Counted from the first letter of the stretch, positions 26,370 through 36,281 are shown. The stretch is DNA of 64,000 nucleotides from Formosa algae (GCF_001439665.1 NZ_LMAK01000014.1:124001-188000); one strand, 5' to 3'. The notes: a model not told the origin generated them from the letters alone. Made by a program: numbers and translations.

Positions 26370-27554
26370 ATGAAGACTACCAATACAAGAAAATGGTTAG
26401 AATTAATTTGGGTTATTAAACTACTAGAGCGCTATTTTGATGGACGTGCTACCGAAAAAGAGCAATATACTATAGAGCAGTGGAACCCTGAATTAAATGA
26501 AGACATTATACAAGATACCTTAGAGCCTAATGAAGATACAGAACGTATCTGGAAAAGCATTGTCACAGAACTTCATTTAACGCCAAAAGCTCCTGAAAAG
26601 AAAACGATTCAGTTTTACCATTACGCGGCTGCGGCTTCCGTTTTATTACTTATTTCTCTGAGTATTCTGTTTTTTAAACACTCAGATCAAGTAGAACATG
26701 CACTGCCTAATACAACGATTGTAAACTCTAAACCTGTAACTGCAGGTACAAATAAGGCTGTTTTAACTTTGGAAGACGGTACCGAAGTGGTACTTACAGA
26801 TCAAATAAATTACAAAACGAATCAGGTACAGAGTAATGGCGAACAACTTGTTTATAATACGTCTGATATAGATCCAAACACCCAAACTATTTCAGACGTT
26901 AAATTTAACTTTTTAACAGTACCAAGAGGCGGACAGTATTATGTGAAATTAGCCGATGAAACTGAAGTTTGGTTAAATTCAGAATCTCAGTTAAAATTTC
27001 CAACAGCTTTTGTTGCAGGTCAAACACGACAAGTAGAGTTAGTGTATGGTGAAGCTTATTTTGATGTATCTCCGAGTAGTAAACATGCTGGTGCCAAGTT
27101 TAAAGTCTATAACCAAAATCAGAGTGTCGAAGTTTTAGGGACAGCGTTTAATATTAAAGCATACAGAGACGAGTCTAAGATTTACACTACGCTAGTAGAA
27201 GGAAAAGTTGTGGTAGACTCTAAAGACAACCATAAAGATTTAGTCCCTAATCAAAAACTCACCTTAAACTTATTGAATAATAATGTAACCATAGCTAATG
27301 TCGATGTGCAATCTGAAATATCGTGGCGCGATGGTCTTTTTTATTTTAAAGGAGATTCTTTAAAAGATATTATGAAAATAATTTCGAGATGGTATGATGT
27401 CGATGTTCAGTTTGAAAACAAAAATCTTGAAGAGATAACGTTTAAAGGTGTTTTAGGCAAGCATCAAGACCTTACAGAAATACTAGAAATAATTAAAAAC
27501 CTAAGTATAATTAAAAGCTACAATTTATATGACAAAACCCTCATTCTAAATTAA
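26370..27554 (+). CDS. FecR-family anti-sigma factor
   Basis: This 394-aa protein has a cytoplasmic N-terminal domain (about 1-90) that would hold the ECF sigma factor, one transmembrane helix (AAAASVLLLISLSILFF, about 90-106), a periplasmic FecR domain (VPRGGQYYVKLADETEVWLN, VELVYGEAYFDVS, VEVLGTAFNIKAY) and a C-terminal domain resembling DUF4974 (LFYFKGDSLKDIMKIISRWY). The SusC receptor 105 bp downstream carries the STN domain that normally contacts this region. Together they form a trans-envelope substrate-sensing pathway. Confidence 0.93.
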   Translation: MKTTNTRKWLELIWVIKLLERYFDGRATEKEQYTIEQWNPELNEDIIQDTLEPNEDTERIWKSIVTELHLTPKAPEKKTIQFYHYAAAASVLLLISLSILFFKHSDQVEHALPNTTIVNSKPVTAGTNKAVLTLEDGTEVVLTDQINYKTNQVQSNGEQLVYNTSDIDPNTQTISDVKFNFLTVPRGGQYYVKLADETEVWLNSESQLKFPTAFVAGQTRQVELVYGEAYFDVSPSSKHAGAKFKVYNQNQSVEVLGTAFNIKAYRDESKIYTTLVEGKVVVDSKDNHKDLVPNQKLTLNLLNNNVTIANVDVQSEISWRDGLFYFKGDSLKDIMKIISRWYDVDVQFENKNLEEITFKGVLGKHQDLTEILEIIKNLSIIKSYNLYDKTLILN

Positions 27555-27659
27555 ATAAAAAAGTAAAGGGAATGAAGTTAAGACCGTGCAAAGTAGAAAC
27601 TATATCCCCTTTTTTAATCACTAATCAATTAAAATTATAATCAATTAATTAACAAATTT

Positions 27660-30600
27660 ATGAAAATTAAATTAAACAGTATTCTCTTTAGTTTTATAAA
27701 GAGACTTATGCTAAACATTATGAGAACATTACTTTTTTTATATGTTTCAGTCATTTTTGGTTTTACGCCAACAGACGTGTTATCTCAGAATCCAGAAATC
27801 TATATTGAATCCGAAACAACATTAACGGTAGATCAGGTTTTTGAACTCATTATGAAACAGACAGATTACAAGTTTATTTATCAGGAAAGTTTATTTAAAG
27901 ATCTTCCAGAAATTAATGTTAAACAAGGTGTACAACCTGCAAATGATTTATTAAACAGAAGTTTATCTCAAGGTGATTTTGAAATACAGTTAGAAGCTAA
28001 TAATACTGTTGTTGTAAAAAAGAACACTAAACGAAAAAAACAGCAACAAATTATTATTTCTGGAGAAGTTTTAGATGAAGCCAATATGCCTTTACCAGGA
28101 GCTAGTGTTATTGAAAAAGGCACTAGCAATGGAGTAACTACAGATATAGATGGTAAATTTACACTTAATGTGAGTAGCAATGGTGGTAAAATTTTAGTCT
28201 CTTATTTGGGATATTCCACAAAAGAAATCAGCTTAAATGGTGAAACTAATTTTTCTATTACACTTGATGTAGATGCAGCAGGTTTAGACGAAATTGTAGT
28301 TGTGGGGTACGGGAGAAAAAAGAAATCAGAATTATCTTCTTCAGTATCTATAATTTCTCAAGAAGAATTAGAAAGTTCAATTAGCTCAACAAATATTCAG
28401 GATGTATTACAAGGTAGAGTACCCGGAATGCAGATTTCAGGTACGAGCGGAGAACCTGGTCAAAGTGCCTCTATGGTTATTCAAGGGATGGGATCTTTAG
28501 AAGCCGATAGTTCTCCTCTAACTGTTGTAGATGGTATTATTGGGGGACAATATGATCCTAAAGATGTAAAGTCAATTTCTATTTTAAGAGATGCAGCAGC
28601 AACTGGTCTTTATGGTTCTCGTGCGGCGAATGGTGTAATTGTTATTACAACTAAAGACGGAAAAGCAGGAGAATTTAAAGTATCTGTAAATAGTACTTTT
28701 GGTCCAACTTCTAATTGGGACGATAGAGTAGAAGTGTATGATGCAGAAGGTTTGTATGGGCAATGGTCTACAGCAATGGAAAACCTATATAATTTAAGAG
28801 TGTCTGAAGGAAATACAGATTTTACCAGTCAAACATTTGAAGAATACAGAAACAGTGTGGTTCCAGAAAGTGCACTAGATTATACTACAGATTGGACAGA
28901 TTTATTGTTACGTACAGGATCTTTAAATCAAACGCAGCTTTCTATGTCTGGAGGTTCAGACAGAACTACCTTTTATGTAAGTGCCTCTTTAAACAGAGAA
29001 AAAGGAACAGCATTAGATACTTATAATAATCAATACAATTTTAGAGGAAATTTAAGTCATAAAATTTCTGATAAATTAACGACTAATATTAGAATGACGG
29101 CACAATACGGTGAAAAATCCGAATTTAATTGGCCGAGCCCTTACACCCAAGCGTATCAGAATGTGCCTTTAGATTCTGCTTTTTTACCAGACGGAGTTAC
29201 TCCAACACCAGCTATGGATATTAGTCAAGTTCCTATTTGGTATCGTGGTACAGGAGTTAACTATATGCTAGAACGCGAAGAGTCTGAAAATAGTAAAAAA
29301 TATTGGGGAACGACTCTAATGTTCGAATTGGATTATAAAATAACAGATTGGGCAAGATTTAATACCTCTAACAGAGTGGAACTTACAGGTTCTGATCATT
29401 CTATGGCTTATTCAAATATGACATGGGTTGGATATAATTACGATGGGTATATGGAATGGGTTTATAGTTATGGTTTAGGTGTTATAACTTCCAATACGTT
29501 ACATCTTAATAAAAGTTTTGGAGACCATAATTTCAATGCCATTTTGGGACAAGAGTATAATTATGATCAAACCCGTTATGTAGAAGCTGTAGGTACAGGA
29601 ATCGTAGGAGATTTAACCGCTTTAAGTTCTGTAGGTACTGCAAGATCTGTAAGCGGAGATCTGGAAGAATCAGGTTTCTTATCGTATTTCGGACAGTTAG
29701 ATTACGATTACAAAAACAAATATTATTTAGTAGGTTCATTAAGGCGTGATGCATCTTCTGTATTTGGAGAAAATGATCGTTGGGGAACGTTTTATTCCAT
29801 AGGAGGTAGCTGGATGGTTAATAAAGAGAATTTCTTAAAAGATACCGATTCTTGGCTGGATTTATTAAAAGTGAGAATGAGTTATGGTACTACAGGAAAT
29901 GCAAATATAGAGTCGTATTTGTCTATGGGAACCTATTCATTCACAACGTCTTCTGGTTATAATGGCGATTCAGGGGCTTGGCCATCACGTTTACCTAACC
30001 CAGACTTAACTTGGGAAACGGCTCGTAAATTCAATTTAGGATTAGACATTAGTATTTTTAACCGCGCATCTTTAGAAGTTAACTTTTATAACCGTATAAA
30101 CGATGACTTATTACAGTCCGTACCTCTAGAGGCCACTACAGGCTTTACAAGTCAGATTCGTAACATTGGGTCTATTCGTAACAGAGGTATAGATTTATCT
30201 TTAATTACAACGAATATTGAAGGTGAATTTTCATGGAAAACAAATTTCAATTTCAATATTAATAGAAATGAAGTCTTAGAATTAGAAGGGGGAGAAGATA
30301 TAATTGATGAAAACATGATTATTAGAGAAGGACATTCTTTAAGAAGCTTTTATTTGCCAGAATATCAAGGAGTAGACACCCAAACAGGAGCACCAATTTA
30401 TACACGTTGGGAAGATGCAGATGGTAATAAAATAAACGGAAACGATACCACAACACCTGCTTTAGTAACCACTACAAACTATCAGTCTGAGGCTAGTTAT
30501 ATTACAACTTCTTCTGCTTATCCTAAACTGACGGGTGGTTTTGCTAACTATTTTAAATACAAAAATTTTCATTTAAATATCTTAACAAGTTTTGCATTAG

Positions 30601-31010
30601 GGCAAACGGTTTACAACTATGTAGATTGGAATGCAAGTGATTTTAATACCAATAGATTTAAGCTTACAAAATGGCAAGACTTAAAACGTTGGGAAAATGC
30701 AGGAGATCAAGCAGATATACCGCAATTAATATATGGAGATATTTATAATTTTAGCGGAACCTCTTCTTTTTACTTAGAAGATGCTAGCTACTTAAAGATT
30801 CAGAAATTAACCATAGGTTACACATTTCCAGAAGCTTTCTTAGGACGAGTATTTAAAGAATTTACGATAAATGCATCAGTAGAAAATTTAGCAGTTATTA
30901 CAAATTATTCTTTTGGAGATTCAGACATTAGTTTCGAGTATCCGTTTACAGATTCTACACGATACAGTCCAACAAGAAAGTTTTTATTAAATCTAAATTT
31001 TAGTTTCTAA
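27660..31010 (+). CDS. SusC/RagA TonB-dependent receptor with STN signalling domain
   Basis: This 1116-aa outer-membrane receptor has a long signal region (MKIKLNSILF through VLSQ), then an STN domain (about 55-115: LTVDQVFELIMKQTDYKFIY), a carboxypeptidase-like extension (about 125-210: ISGEVLDEANMPLPGASV), the TonB/SusC hinge DEIVVVGYG, a plug (VLQGRVPGMQISG, ILRDAAATGLYGSRAANGV) and a beta barrel to the C-terminal aromatic strand LLNLNFSF. The STN domain couples it to the FecR/ECF pair upstream. The neighbouring SusD and secreted phosphatase suggest the imported ligand is a phosphorylated compound, perhaps a phosphosugar or organophosphate. Confidence 0.95.
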   Translation: MKIKLNSILFSFIKRLMLNIMRTLLFLYVSVIFGFTPTDVLSQNPEIYIESETTLTVDQVFELIMKQTDYKFIYQESLFKDLPEINVKQGVQPANDLLNRSLSQGDFEIQLEANNTVVVKKNTKRKKQQQIIISGEVLDEANMPLPGASVIEKGTSNGVTTDIDGKFTLNVSSNGGKILVSYLGYSTKEISLNGETNFSITLDVDAAGLDEIVVVGYGRKKKSELSSSVSIISQEELESSISSTNIQDVLQGRVPGMQISGTSGEPGQSASMVIQGMGSLEADSSPLTVVDGIIGGQYDPKDVKSISILRDAAATGLYGSRAANGVIVITTKDGKAGEFKVSVNSTFGPTSNWDDRVEVYDAEGLYGQWSTAMENLYNLRVSEGNTDFTSQTFEEYRNSVVPESALDYTTDWTDLLLRTGSLNQTQLSMSGGSDRTTFYVSASLNREKGTALDTYNNQYNFRGNLSHKISDKLTTNIRMTAQYGEKSEFNWPSPYTQAYQNVPLDSAFLPDGVTPTPAMDISQVPIWYRGTGVNYMLEREESENSKKYWGTTLMFELDYKITDWARFNTSNRVELTGSDHSMAYSNMTWVGYNYDGYMEWVYSYGLGVITSNTLHLNKSFGDHNFNAILGQEYNYDQTRYVEAVGTGIVGDLTALSSVGTARSVSGDLEESGFLSYFGQLDYDYKNKYYLVGSLRRDASSVFGENDRWGTFYSIGGSWMVNKENFLKDTDSWLDLLKVRMSYGTTGNANIESYLSMGTYSFTTSSGYNGDSGAWPSRLPNPDLTWETARKFNLGLDISIFNRASLEVNFYNRINDDLLQSVPLEATTGFTSQIRNIGSIRNRGIDLSLITTNIEGEFSWKTNFNFNINRNEVLELEGGEDIIDENMIIREGHSLRSFYLPEYQGVDTQTGAPIYTRWEDADGNKINGNDTTTPALVTTTNYQSEASYITTSSAYPKLTGGFANYFKYKNFHLNILTSFALGQTVYNYVDWNASDFNTNRFKLTKWQDLKRWENAGDQADIPQLIYGDIYNFSGTSSFYLEDASYLKIQKLTIGYTFPEAFLGRVFKEFTINASVENLAVITNYSFGDSDISFEYPFTDSTRYSPTRKFLLNLNFSF

Positions 31011-31032
31011 CCAAACCAAAAAAATAAACATC

Positions 31033-32559
31033 ATGAAAATTATTAAAATATTTATAATCAGCATGTTTGCATTGTGTTTAGGAGCATGTGCTGAAGACGC
31101 AATAGAGTTTGAACCAATTAGTCAAATTACAACAGAACAAGTTACGGCATCATTAGACTTGCTTGAAAATGCTGTTATTGGTAATTATGCTTTTTTAAGT
31201 TTAGCAGAAGGGAAATATGGTTACGACAGAACACGTTACGATGTCACCGAGTATATGAGCGATGATGTTATTCTGAACCAATGGAGTGGAAATCATTTTT
31301 CATACTCTTTAACTTATCAGCCAACTTCAGCGTCAGAACGTTCTCAAGATTTTTGGCAGTATTCTTACCGTGCCATTTACTCTATAAATGTCGTTAATGA
31401 AGGTTTAGACGCTTTAGTCGATTTAAGCTCAGAAGAGATGGAGCAAAGAGATCAGTTAAAAGGAGAAAATATCTTTCTTCGTGCCATGTTTTATTTCGAT
31501 TTGGTGCGTGTTTACGGACGTCCATATTCTCATGACAGTCCAGAAACTAATTTAGGTGTGCCATTAACAAGTACTTCTACAGAAAATGAAGGATTATCTA
31601 GAGCATCAGTAAAGGAAACTTACGAGTTCATTGAACAAGATTTATTAGAAGCTGTAAGCTTGTTGGCAGAGAGTAAAAGCAATATTTATGTGTCTAAAGA
31701 AGTGGCATATGCTGCATTAGCAAGATTGTATTTATTTATGGAAGATAACGATAAAGCTATTGAATATGCAGACCTTGTATTAAATTCAGGCAGGTATCAA
31801 TTACTTGACCAAGCCACGTATGTACAATATAATCGTTATGCTCCAGAATCTGTTTCTGAAACTATTTTTGCTGTTAAAAGATTAGAAACCGATAACGTGG
31901 GAAGATATATGATAGGAGGAATGATGCATGGAGATGGCGGATATGGTCAGATTATGGTGTCTTCTTCTTATATGGATTTGCTATTTAAGAATCCAAATGA
32001 TTTGAGAATAAACTTTATAGATCCACAATATGAATTGGATACAGATGGCAACAAAATTGTAGATCCAGATAATGATTACTATGGGTATAAAATTGTAGAA
32101 AGTTCTAGTGTACCTCAATATTGGACTTTGAAATTAACTTATCAAGATGATGTTCCGATGCTAACGTCTCCTATCTATTTTAGATTGGCAGAAATGTATC
32201 TGATAAAAGCTGAAGCATACGCTAAAAATGGTCAAGATGAATTGGCTTTGGATATGGTAAATGTAATTAGATCACGTGCAGGATTAAGCGGCGATCAGTT
32301 ATTCAGTACAAGCAATCTTCAGGGGTATGATACGGTTTTAGATATTGTTTTGGATGAAGAACGTTTAGAATTTGCACACGAAGGACACCGTACACATGAT
32401 GTTTTTAGAAATAAAGGGACTATGGATAGAAGTTATATGTCTTGGCAAGGGTGGTCTGGACCTAGCGAAATACCATATACGTCTAACCGTATACTACATC
32501 AGATACCAGAAGTAGAAATGTTGAAAAATGATTATTTAATTCAAAACCCATCATTTTAA
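31033..32559 (+). CDS. SusD/RagB outer-membrane lipoprotein
   Basis: This 508-aa lipoprotein has a lipobox in ALCLGACAED (Cys19). SusD features include the TPR-like helical core (FWQYSYRAIYSINVVNE, LRAMFYFDLVRVYG, AYAALARLYLFMEDNDKAIEYAD) and the C-terminal motif VLDIVLDEERLEFAHEGHR. It would cap the SusC barrel encoded 22 bp upstream and capture substrate for import. A strong terminator follows, so the SusCD unit ends here and the phosphatase is transcribed from its own promoter. Confidence 0.95.
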   Translation: MKIIKIFIISMFALCLGACAEDAIEFEPISQITTEQVTASLDLLENAVIGNYAFLSLAEGKYGYDRTRYDVTEYMSDDVILNQWSGNHFSYSLTYQPTSASERSQDFWQYSYRAIYSINVVNEGLDALVDLSSEEMEQRDQLKGENIFLRAMFYFDLVRVYGRPYSHDSPETNLGVPLTSTSTENEGLSRASVKETYEFIEQDLLEAVSLLAESKSNIYVSKEVAYAALARLYLFMEDNDKAIEYADLVLNSGRYQLLDQATYVQYNRYAPESVSETIFAVKRLETDNVGRYMIGGMMHGDGGYGQIMVSSSYMDLLFKNPNDLRINFIDPQYELDTDGNKIVDPDNDYYGYKIVESSSVPQYWTLKLTYQDDVPMLTSPIYFRLAEMYLIKAEAYAKNGQDELALDMVNVIRSRAGLSGDQLFSTSNLQGYDTVLDIVLDEERLEFAHEGHRTHDVFRNKGTMDRSYMSWQGWSGPSEIPYTSNRILHQIPEVEMLKNDYLIQNPSF

Positions 32560-32580
32560 GCGGTAATGTTTAAGTGTAAA

Positions 32581-32620
32581 ATTGCACGTATTATATTAAA
32601 TACATACGTGCAATTATTTT
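32581..32620 (+). terminator. Rho-independent terminator after the SusCD unit
   Basis: An 11-bp perfect stem, ATTGCACGTAT / ATACGTGCAAT, with a 12-nt loop is followed by TATTTT. It begins 21 bp after the SusD stop. Confidence 0.82.
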
Positions 32621-32656
32621 AAAGATTTAAATGGTAAATATAATAAGGTCGGGTAG

Positions 32657-32728
32657 GTTAACTTAATGTTAGCAATGTTATCAAAACTTTACCATTCTGA
32701 ATTTAGATAGGGGAAAAACGAATTTTTG
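32657..32728 (+). promoter_or_regulatory. Conserved phosphatase-unit promoter element, copy A
   Basis: A 60-bp block (32657-32716) aligns without gaps to 43860-43919, with 44 identical positions by my count. It contains GTTA repeats (GTTAACTTAAT, GTTAGCAAT, GTTATCAAA) and ends in ATAGGGGAAA. A -7-like box, AATTTTTG (7 of 8 to TAnnTTTG), starts 64 bp from the left end. The phosphatase ATG is at 32794. The GTTA/TAACA repeat spacing recalls PhoB/PhoP sites, which is an inference. Confidence 0.6.
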
Positions 32729-32793
32729 ATACTTATTATTAAAGCCAAGTTTCATTTAGATCCTAAATATATAATTTTCATTCAACAGAAATT

Positions 32794-34419
32794 ATGATAA
32801 AAAAAAGCACCTTTTTACTAGTAATGCTATTTACAGTATATTCCTTTTCTCAATCATTAGATTCGGAAACTGTTAACGTTTCAAAGGCATCTACGGCAAC
32901 AATCGTAGAACGTGGCCCTTATTTACAGCGTGGTACACCTACAAGTGTTATTGTAAAATGGAGAACCAATGTTCCTACAACATCTGTTGTTCATTACGGA
33001 ACCGCCTTGAACACTTTAACAAATCTAGCTTCTAGTGATATGTTAAACACAGATCACGAAGTGGTTTTAATAGGTTTAACGCCGAACACAAAGTATTATT
33101 ATAATATTGGAACAGCTACAAATGTGTTGTCTCAAAGCCAGTCTGGCGATATGTATGTAATTACGGCTCCAACTGCAGGAACAGACCAATTTGTGCGCGC
33201 ATGGATTCTAGGAGATCCTGGAACGGCGAATGCTTACCAGAGAGAGGTAAGAGATGCCTATTATAATTATGTTGCTACAGATTCAGTAGAAACGGGTAAA
33301 ACAGATATGATGTTGTTCTTAGGCGATAATGCCTACAATACTGGAACTGATGCCGAATATCAAGAGGCGTTTTTCGATGTCTACCAGCAGATGTTTCAAA
33401 AGTCTGTGGCTTGGTCGTGTTTAGGAAATCATGATGGATATTCAGCTGATTCCGATTCTCAATCTGGACCGTATTACGATATTTTTACGTTTCCAACACA
33501 AGGAGAATCTGGAGGTACTGCATCTGGAACAGAAGCGTATTATGCTTTCGATTATGCAAATATTCACTTTATCATCTTAGATTCTCATCATTCAAATAGA
33601 GAAATTGGTGCACCAATGTATAATTGGGCACTCACAGATATTCAGAATACAAAGCAAGACTGGATTGTAACTTTATTTCATCATCCCGCGTATTCTAAAG
33701 GATCTCATGATTCCGATTCTGAAGATCGACTAATAGATATGAGAACAAACTTTATGCCTATGTTAGAAGCAAATGGTGTAGATCTTATTTTAAATGGACA
33801 TAGTCATTCCTACGAGCGATCTTATTTTTTAAATGGTCACCACGGATTTTCTAACACTTTTAATCCTGAAGATATGAGTAAAGGCGGACATACTGTTGGT
33901 CCAACCGGTCACGGAGATGGACAAGCAGAAGGTAATGGTGTATATCAAAAAAGTAAAGACACTCCAGAAGGTGCAGTGTATATTACCACAGGTTCTGCAG
34001 GACAAATATCGGGAGGCGATTTAAATCACCAAGCCATGTTTGTGTCTTTAAATGAACTCGGCTCTTGTGTTATGGAAATTGAAGCAGATGGTAAAGGCGG
34101 ACAAAATCTTATCATAAAGTTTATTAGAGAAAACGGCGAAATTGATGATCATTTCAGTATTAATAAATCAGGAATTTCACTTGAAAAAAATCAATCGTCT
34201 CATGTAGAAACAGAATTAGTTCCTGTAAATGGTAAAATTTCAATTGAAGTCAATGCAGATGAACGCCTAAAAAATATCAAGATATTTAATACGCTAGGTA
34301 AACGCGTAAAAAAGAGTCGCAAAGGCATTATAGATGTGAGCGATTTGGATACTGGTATATATGTTGTAGAAATTAAAACCAGTGAAACCATCCATTATAA
34401 ATCGGTTGAAATAGAATAA
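32794..34419 (+). CDS. Secreted purple-acid-type metallophosphatase with type IX sorting domain
   Basis: This 541-aa protein has a signal peptide MIKKSTFLLVMLFTVYSFSQ. An Fn3-like N-domain (about 38-125: ERGPYLQRGTPTSVIVKWR) precedes a calcineurin-like catalytic domain with all metal motifs in order: GDPG, LGDNAYN, GNHDG, LFHHPAYS and GHSHSYERS. The C-terminus (IKIFNTLGKRV to YKSVEIE) is a type IX secretion domain. It should release phosphate from organic monoesters outside the cell. It is closely paralogous to the C-terminal half of the 44907-48863 protein and shares that unit's upstream element. It has its own promoter and terminator next to SusCD. Confidence 0.92.
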   Translation: MIKKSTFLLVMLFTVYSFSQSLDSETVNVSKASTATIVERGPYLQRGTPTSVIVKWRTNVPTTSVVHYGTALNTLTNLASSDMLNTDHEVVLIGLTPNTKYYYNIGTATNVLSQSQSGDMYVITAPTAGTDQFVRAWILGDPGTANAYQREVRDAYYNYVATDSVETGKTDMMLFLGDNAYNTGTDAEYQEAFFDVYQQMFQKSVAWSCLGNHDGYSADSDSQSGPYYDIFTFPTQGESGGTASGTEAYYAFDYANIHFIILDSHHSNREIGAPMYNWALTDIQNTKQDWIVTLFHHPAYSKGSHDSDSEDRLIDMRTNFMPMLEANGVDLILNGHSHSYERSYFLNGHHGFSNTFNPEDMSKGGHTVGPTGHGDGQAEGNGVYQKSKDTPEGAVYITTGSAGQISGGDLNHQAMFVSLNELGSCVMEIEADGKGGQNLIIKFIRENGEIDDHFSINKSGISLEKNQSSHVETELVPVNGKISIEVNADERLKNIKIFNTLGKRVKKSRKGIIDVSDLDTGIYVVEIKTSETIHYKSVEIE

Positions 34420-34450
34420 TATAGAGTTTGTTTGATTTTTAGTTTTACGT

Positions 34451-34494
34451 AAACCTCGATACCGTACTTTTAAAGTATAGTGTTGAGGTTTTTT
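34451..34494 (+). terminator. Rho-independent terminator
   Basis: An imperfect long hairpin with outer stem AACCTC / GAGGTT and inner stem TACTT / AAGTA is followed by a T run. It lies 32 bp after the phosphatase stop. Confidence 0.8.
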
Positions 34495-34534
34495 AATTTA
34501 TAACTTCTACACAAATGTTCTTGTAAAGTATATC

Positions 34535-35161
34535 TTAAAATTCAGGAACTTCTTGTATTCTCACATACGGGTGGCTCTGTGTTTTTTGCAGTGTATAGTA
34601 GCTGTTTAATCCAGAAATACCAACACTATTAGTTTTTTCTAAATCGATATCACCATTTACAAGAGCTTGGTCAGGAATGCTAAGATGCTCTATTTCTCCG
34701 ATAATTAAAGTAGTGCCGTTAACTTTAATATCTATGGCTTCTTTAAAACGAAGTCCGATTTTAAAATGACTTTCTTCTACAAAAGGAGCTTTAAAATCAT
34801 CTATATATTCAGCCGTAAGCTTACAACGTTCAAATTCAGAAATTTCAGATTCAAATTTAGCAGATGTATAATGTGCATTTTTAATAAATTCCGGATGTAT
34901 ATGGTTAATAGTATAATATGTAGTATCCTGAATATTGCGAATGGTATGTCCTACATCTTCTGTCTGTGGCCTGGCTATAAAACCGATTAGAGCAGGATCA
35001 CTTCCTAAATGAACCACAGAGCTAAAAATGGCTAGGTTAGTCTGTCCTTCATTATTTATGGTTCCAATTAGATTAGCAGGTTTTATACCGGTAACGGCGT
35101 TTATAATTTTTAATCGTGTTACACGATCTAATTGTTTAATATCGTCTTTAGTGTAAATCAT
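34535..35161 (-). CDS. Flavin reductase-like (FMN-binding split barrel) protein
   Basis: This 208-aa soluble protein of the flavin reductase/flavoredoxin type shows KPANLIGTINNEGQTNLAIFSS (the FMN phosphate-contact region) and PALIGFIARPQTEDVGHT followed by DTTYYTINHI. The length is normal for the family. It probably reduces or binds FMN; the electron partner is not obvious. It is the last gene of a tight minus-strand run with three small conserved proteins (gaps of 6, 7 and 12 bp). Confidence 0.85.
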   Translation of the reverse strand: MIYTKDDIKQLDRVTRLKIINAVTGIKPANLIGTINNEGQTNLAIFSSVVHLGSDPALIGFIARPQTEDVGHTIRNIQDTTYYTINHIHPEFIKNAHYTSAKFESEISEFERCKLTAEYIDDFKAPFVEESHFKIGLRFKEAIDIKVNGTTLIIGEIEHLSIPDQALVNGDIDLEKTNSVGISGLNSYYTLQKTQSHPYVRIQEVPEF

Positions 35162-35167
35162 TATAGA

Positions 35168-35458
35168 TTATCGTTTGCTTATTCTATTTCCTGAAATGGC
35201 TTTTTGTCTAGAACATTTAAATCGTGTAATATCCGGATTGCGTTTTTTTAAATGTTTCTGACTTACACCGCTATTTACGCGTTTACGCCAACGTTTAAAA
35301 CTAGATGTTTTTAATTGACTACGCATTACTGTTATCACATCTTTTTCGGTTAAATTAAACTGAAATAGAATGGCTTCAAAAGGAGTACGGTCTTCCCAGG
35401 CCATTTCTATAATGCGGTCTAGTTCTCTTTCTGTAAAGTTTTGTGTTGTTGTAGACAT
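35168..35458 (-). CDS. DUF2805/TIGR03643 family protein
   Basis: This 96-aa basic protein has the family signature: an acidic N-terminal helix (LDRIIEMAWEDRTPFEAI), a helix-turn-helix-like segment (FNLTEKDVITVMRSQL), then an Arg/Lys-rich tail (FKRWRKRVNSG and beyond). The small size and helix-turn-helix look suggest nucleic-acid contact, but no function is established. It lies 6 bp upstream of the flavin reductase gene in the same minus-strand operon. Confidence 0.82.
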   Translation of the reverse strand: MSTTTQNFTERELDRIIEMAWEDRTPFEAILFQFNLTEKDVITVMRSQLKTSSFKRWRKRVNSGVSQKHLKKRNPDITRFKCSRQKAISGNRISKR

Positions 35459-35465
35459 GTGTAAT

Positions 35466-35867
35466 TTAGATTTTTTCCCAGATTTGATCGGCGTTTAAAT
35501 AAAAGCTACCAAGGGCATTAAATTGGCATTGTTCTGGCGCAATAATAGACAAGAATGTCTCTCCATTCTCTCTTTTGTATAGATGATATGTTTCACCAAG
35601 AATAGGTTCAAAAGTAAATTTAGCATCAAAAATAAGCTTGTTGTATTCAAACTGTTGCATCATCGTTTCATATTCAGCTTTTAATTCTAAATATTTCGAT
35701 TTTACTTTATGATTAACTTTATTAATACTTCTGTTTTTCCACGGAATATTATCTGTAGTTGTAATTACAGGCGCTCCAACAGAACTCGCATACGGTTTTA
35801 TCGAGGCATCGTATTGCTGTGTTTCAGTATTAAAAACGACATTATCAGGTTTTTTGTCTTCACCCAT
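35466..35867 (-). CDS. DUF2452 family protein
   Basis: This 133-aa soluble protein has the conserved opening KPDNVVFNTETQQYDASIKP, and GAPVITTTDNIPWKN. The C-terminal half reads as a small beta domain (EPILGETYHLYKRENGETFL, then SIIAPEQC). Found mainly in Bacteroidota, of unknown function. It is encoded 7 bp upstream of the DUF2805 gene. Confidence 0.82.
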   Translation of the reverse strand: MGEDKKPDNVVFNTETQQYDASIKPYASSVGAPVITTTDNIPWKNRSINKVNHKVKSKYLELKAEYETMMQQFEYNKLIFDAKFTFEPILGETYHLYKRENGETFLSIIAPEQCQFNALGSFYLNADQIWEKI

Positions 35868-35879
35868 ATTTATACACTG

Positions 35880-36044
35880 TTAATTCAATTTTTCAATTTT
35901 TTTCATAATTTCATCGGCTTCAAAAACTTTGTCGTCACTAAGTTTTCTGTTTGTGGTAGACAAACTATGCGCTTCTTTTAAAAGCTTTTCGTATTGCGCT
36001 TGCAATTTTTCTTTTTCTGATTTCTTTTTAAATAATCCGAACAT
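35880..36044 (-). CDS. Small coiled-coil protein (Lacal_2735-like, 54 aa)
   Basis: A short open frame on the minus strand runs from ATG (complement 36042-36044) to TAA (complement 35880-35882). The product begins MFGLFKKKSEKEKLQAQYEK and continues as one charged helix (LLKEAHSLSTTNRKLSDDKV) to the end. The FGLFKKKSE start and length fit the small Lacal_2735-type family of flavobacteria. It is the first gene of the minus-strand run (12 bp before DUF2452). Function unknown. Confidence 0.75.
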   Translation of the reverse strand: MFGLFKKKSEKEKLQAQYEKLLKEAHSLSTTNRKLSDDKVFEADEIMKKIEKLN

Positions 36045-36281
36045 CTATCTTTATTTAAGGTTAAAAAATTAAGATTTTTAATTTATATAAAGATACAGAA
36101 TGTTTAAGAGCTTTATAATATGAAAAATATAGATGAACGGATTGCGTTATATATTTTCTGATTTGGGCTATAAATAGTACCACTACACGTAAATTAATGT
36201 AGCTTATGAGACGTTATCTATTTTAGTATATTGAAAAAAATTAGACATACTTTTACACTTAATTTGCAATTTAATTACTTT

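Noticed and set aside
32691-32697. ACCATTC in front of the first phosphatase, resembling the LytTR-like core
   Set aside because: It lacks the GTC extension, stands only 30 bp from the -7-like box rather than 62-63, and is not conserved in the paired 60-bp element.
36231-36281. TTG start giving 17 extra residues on the YwqK-like protein
   Set aside because: The ATG at 36282 begins a proper signal peptide; the extension would bury it.
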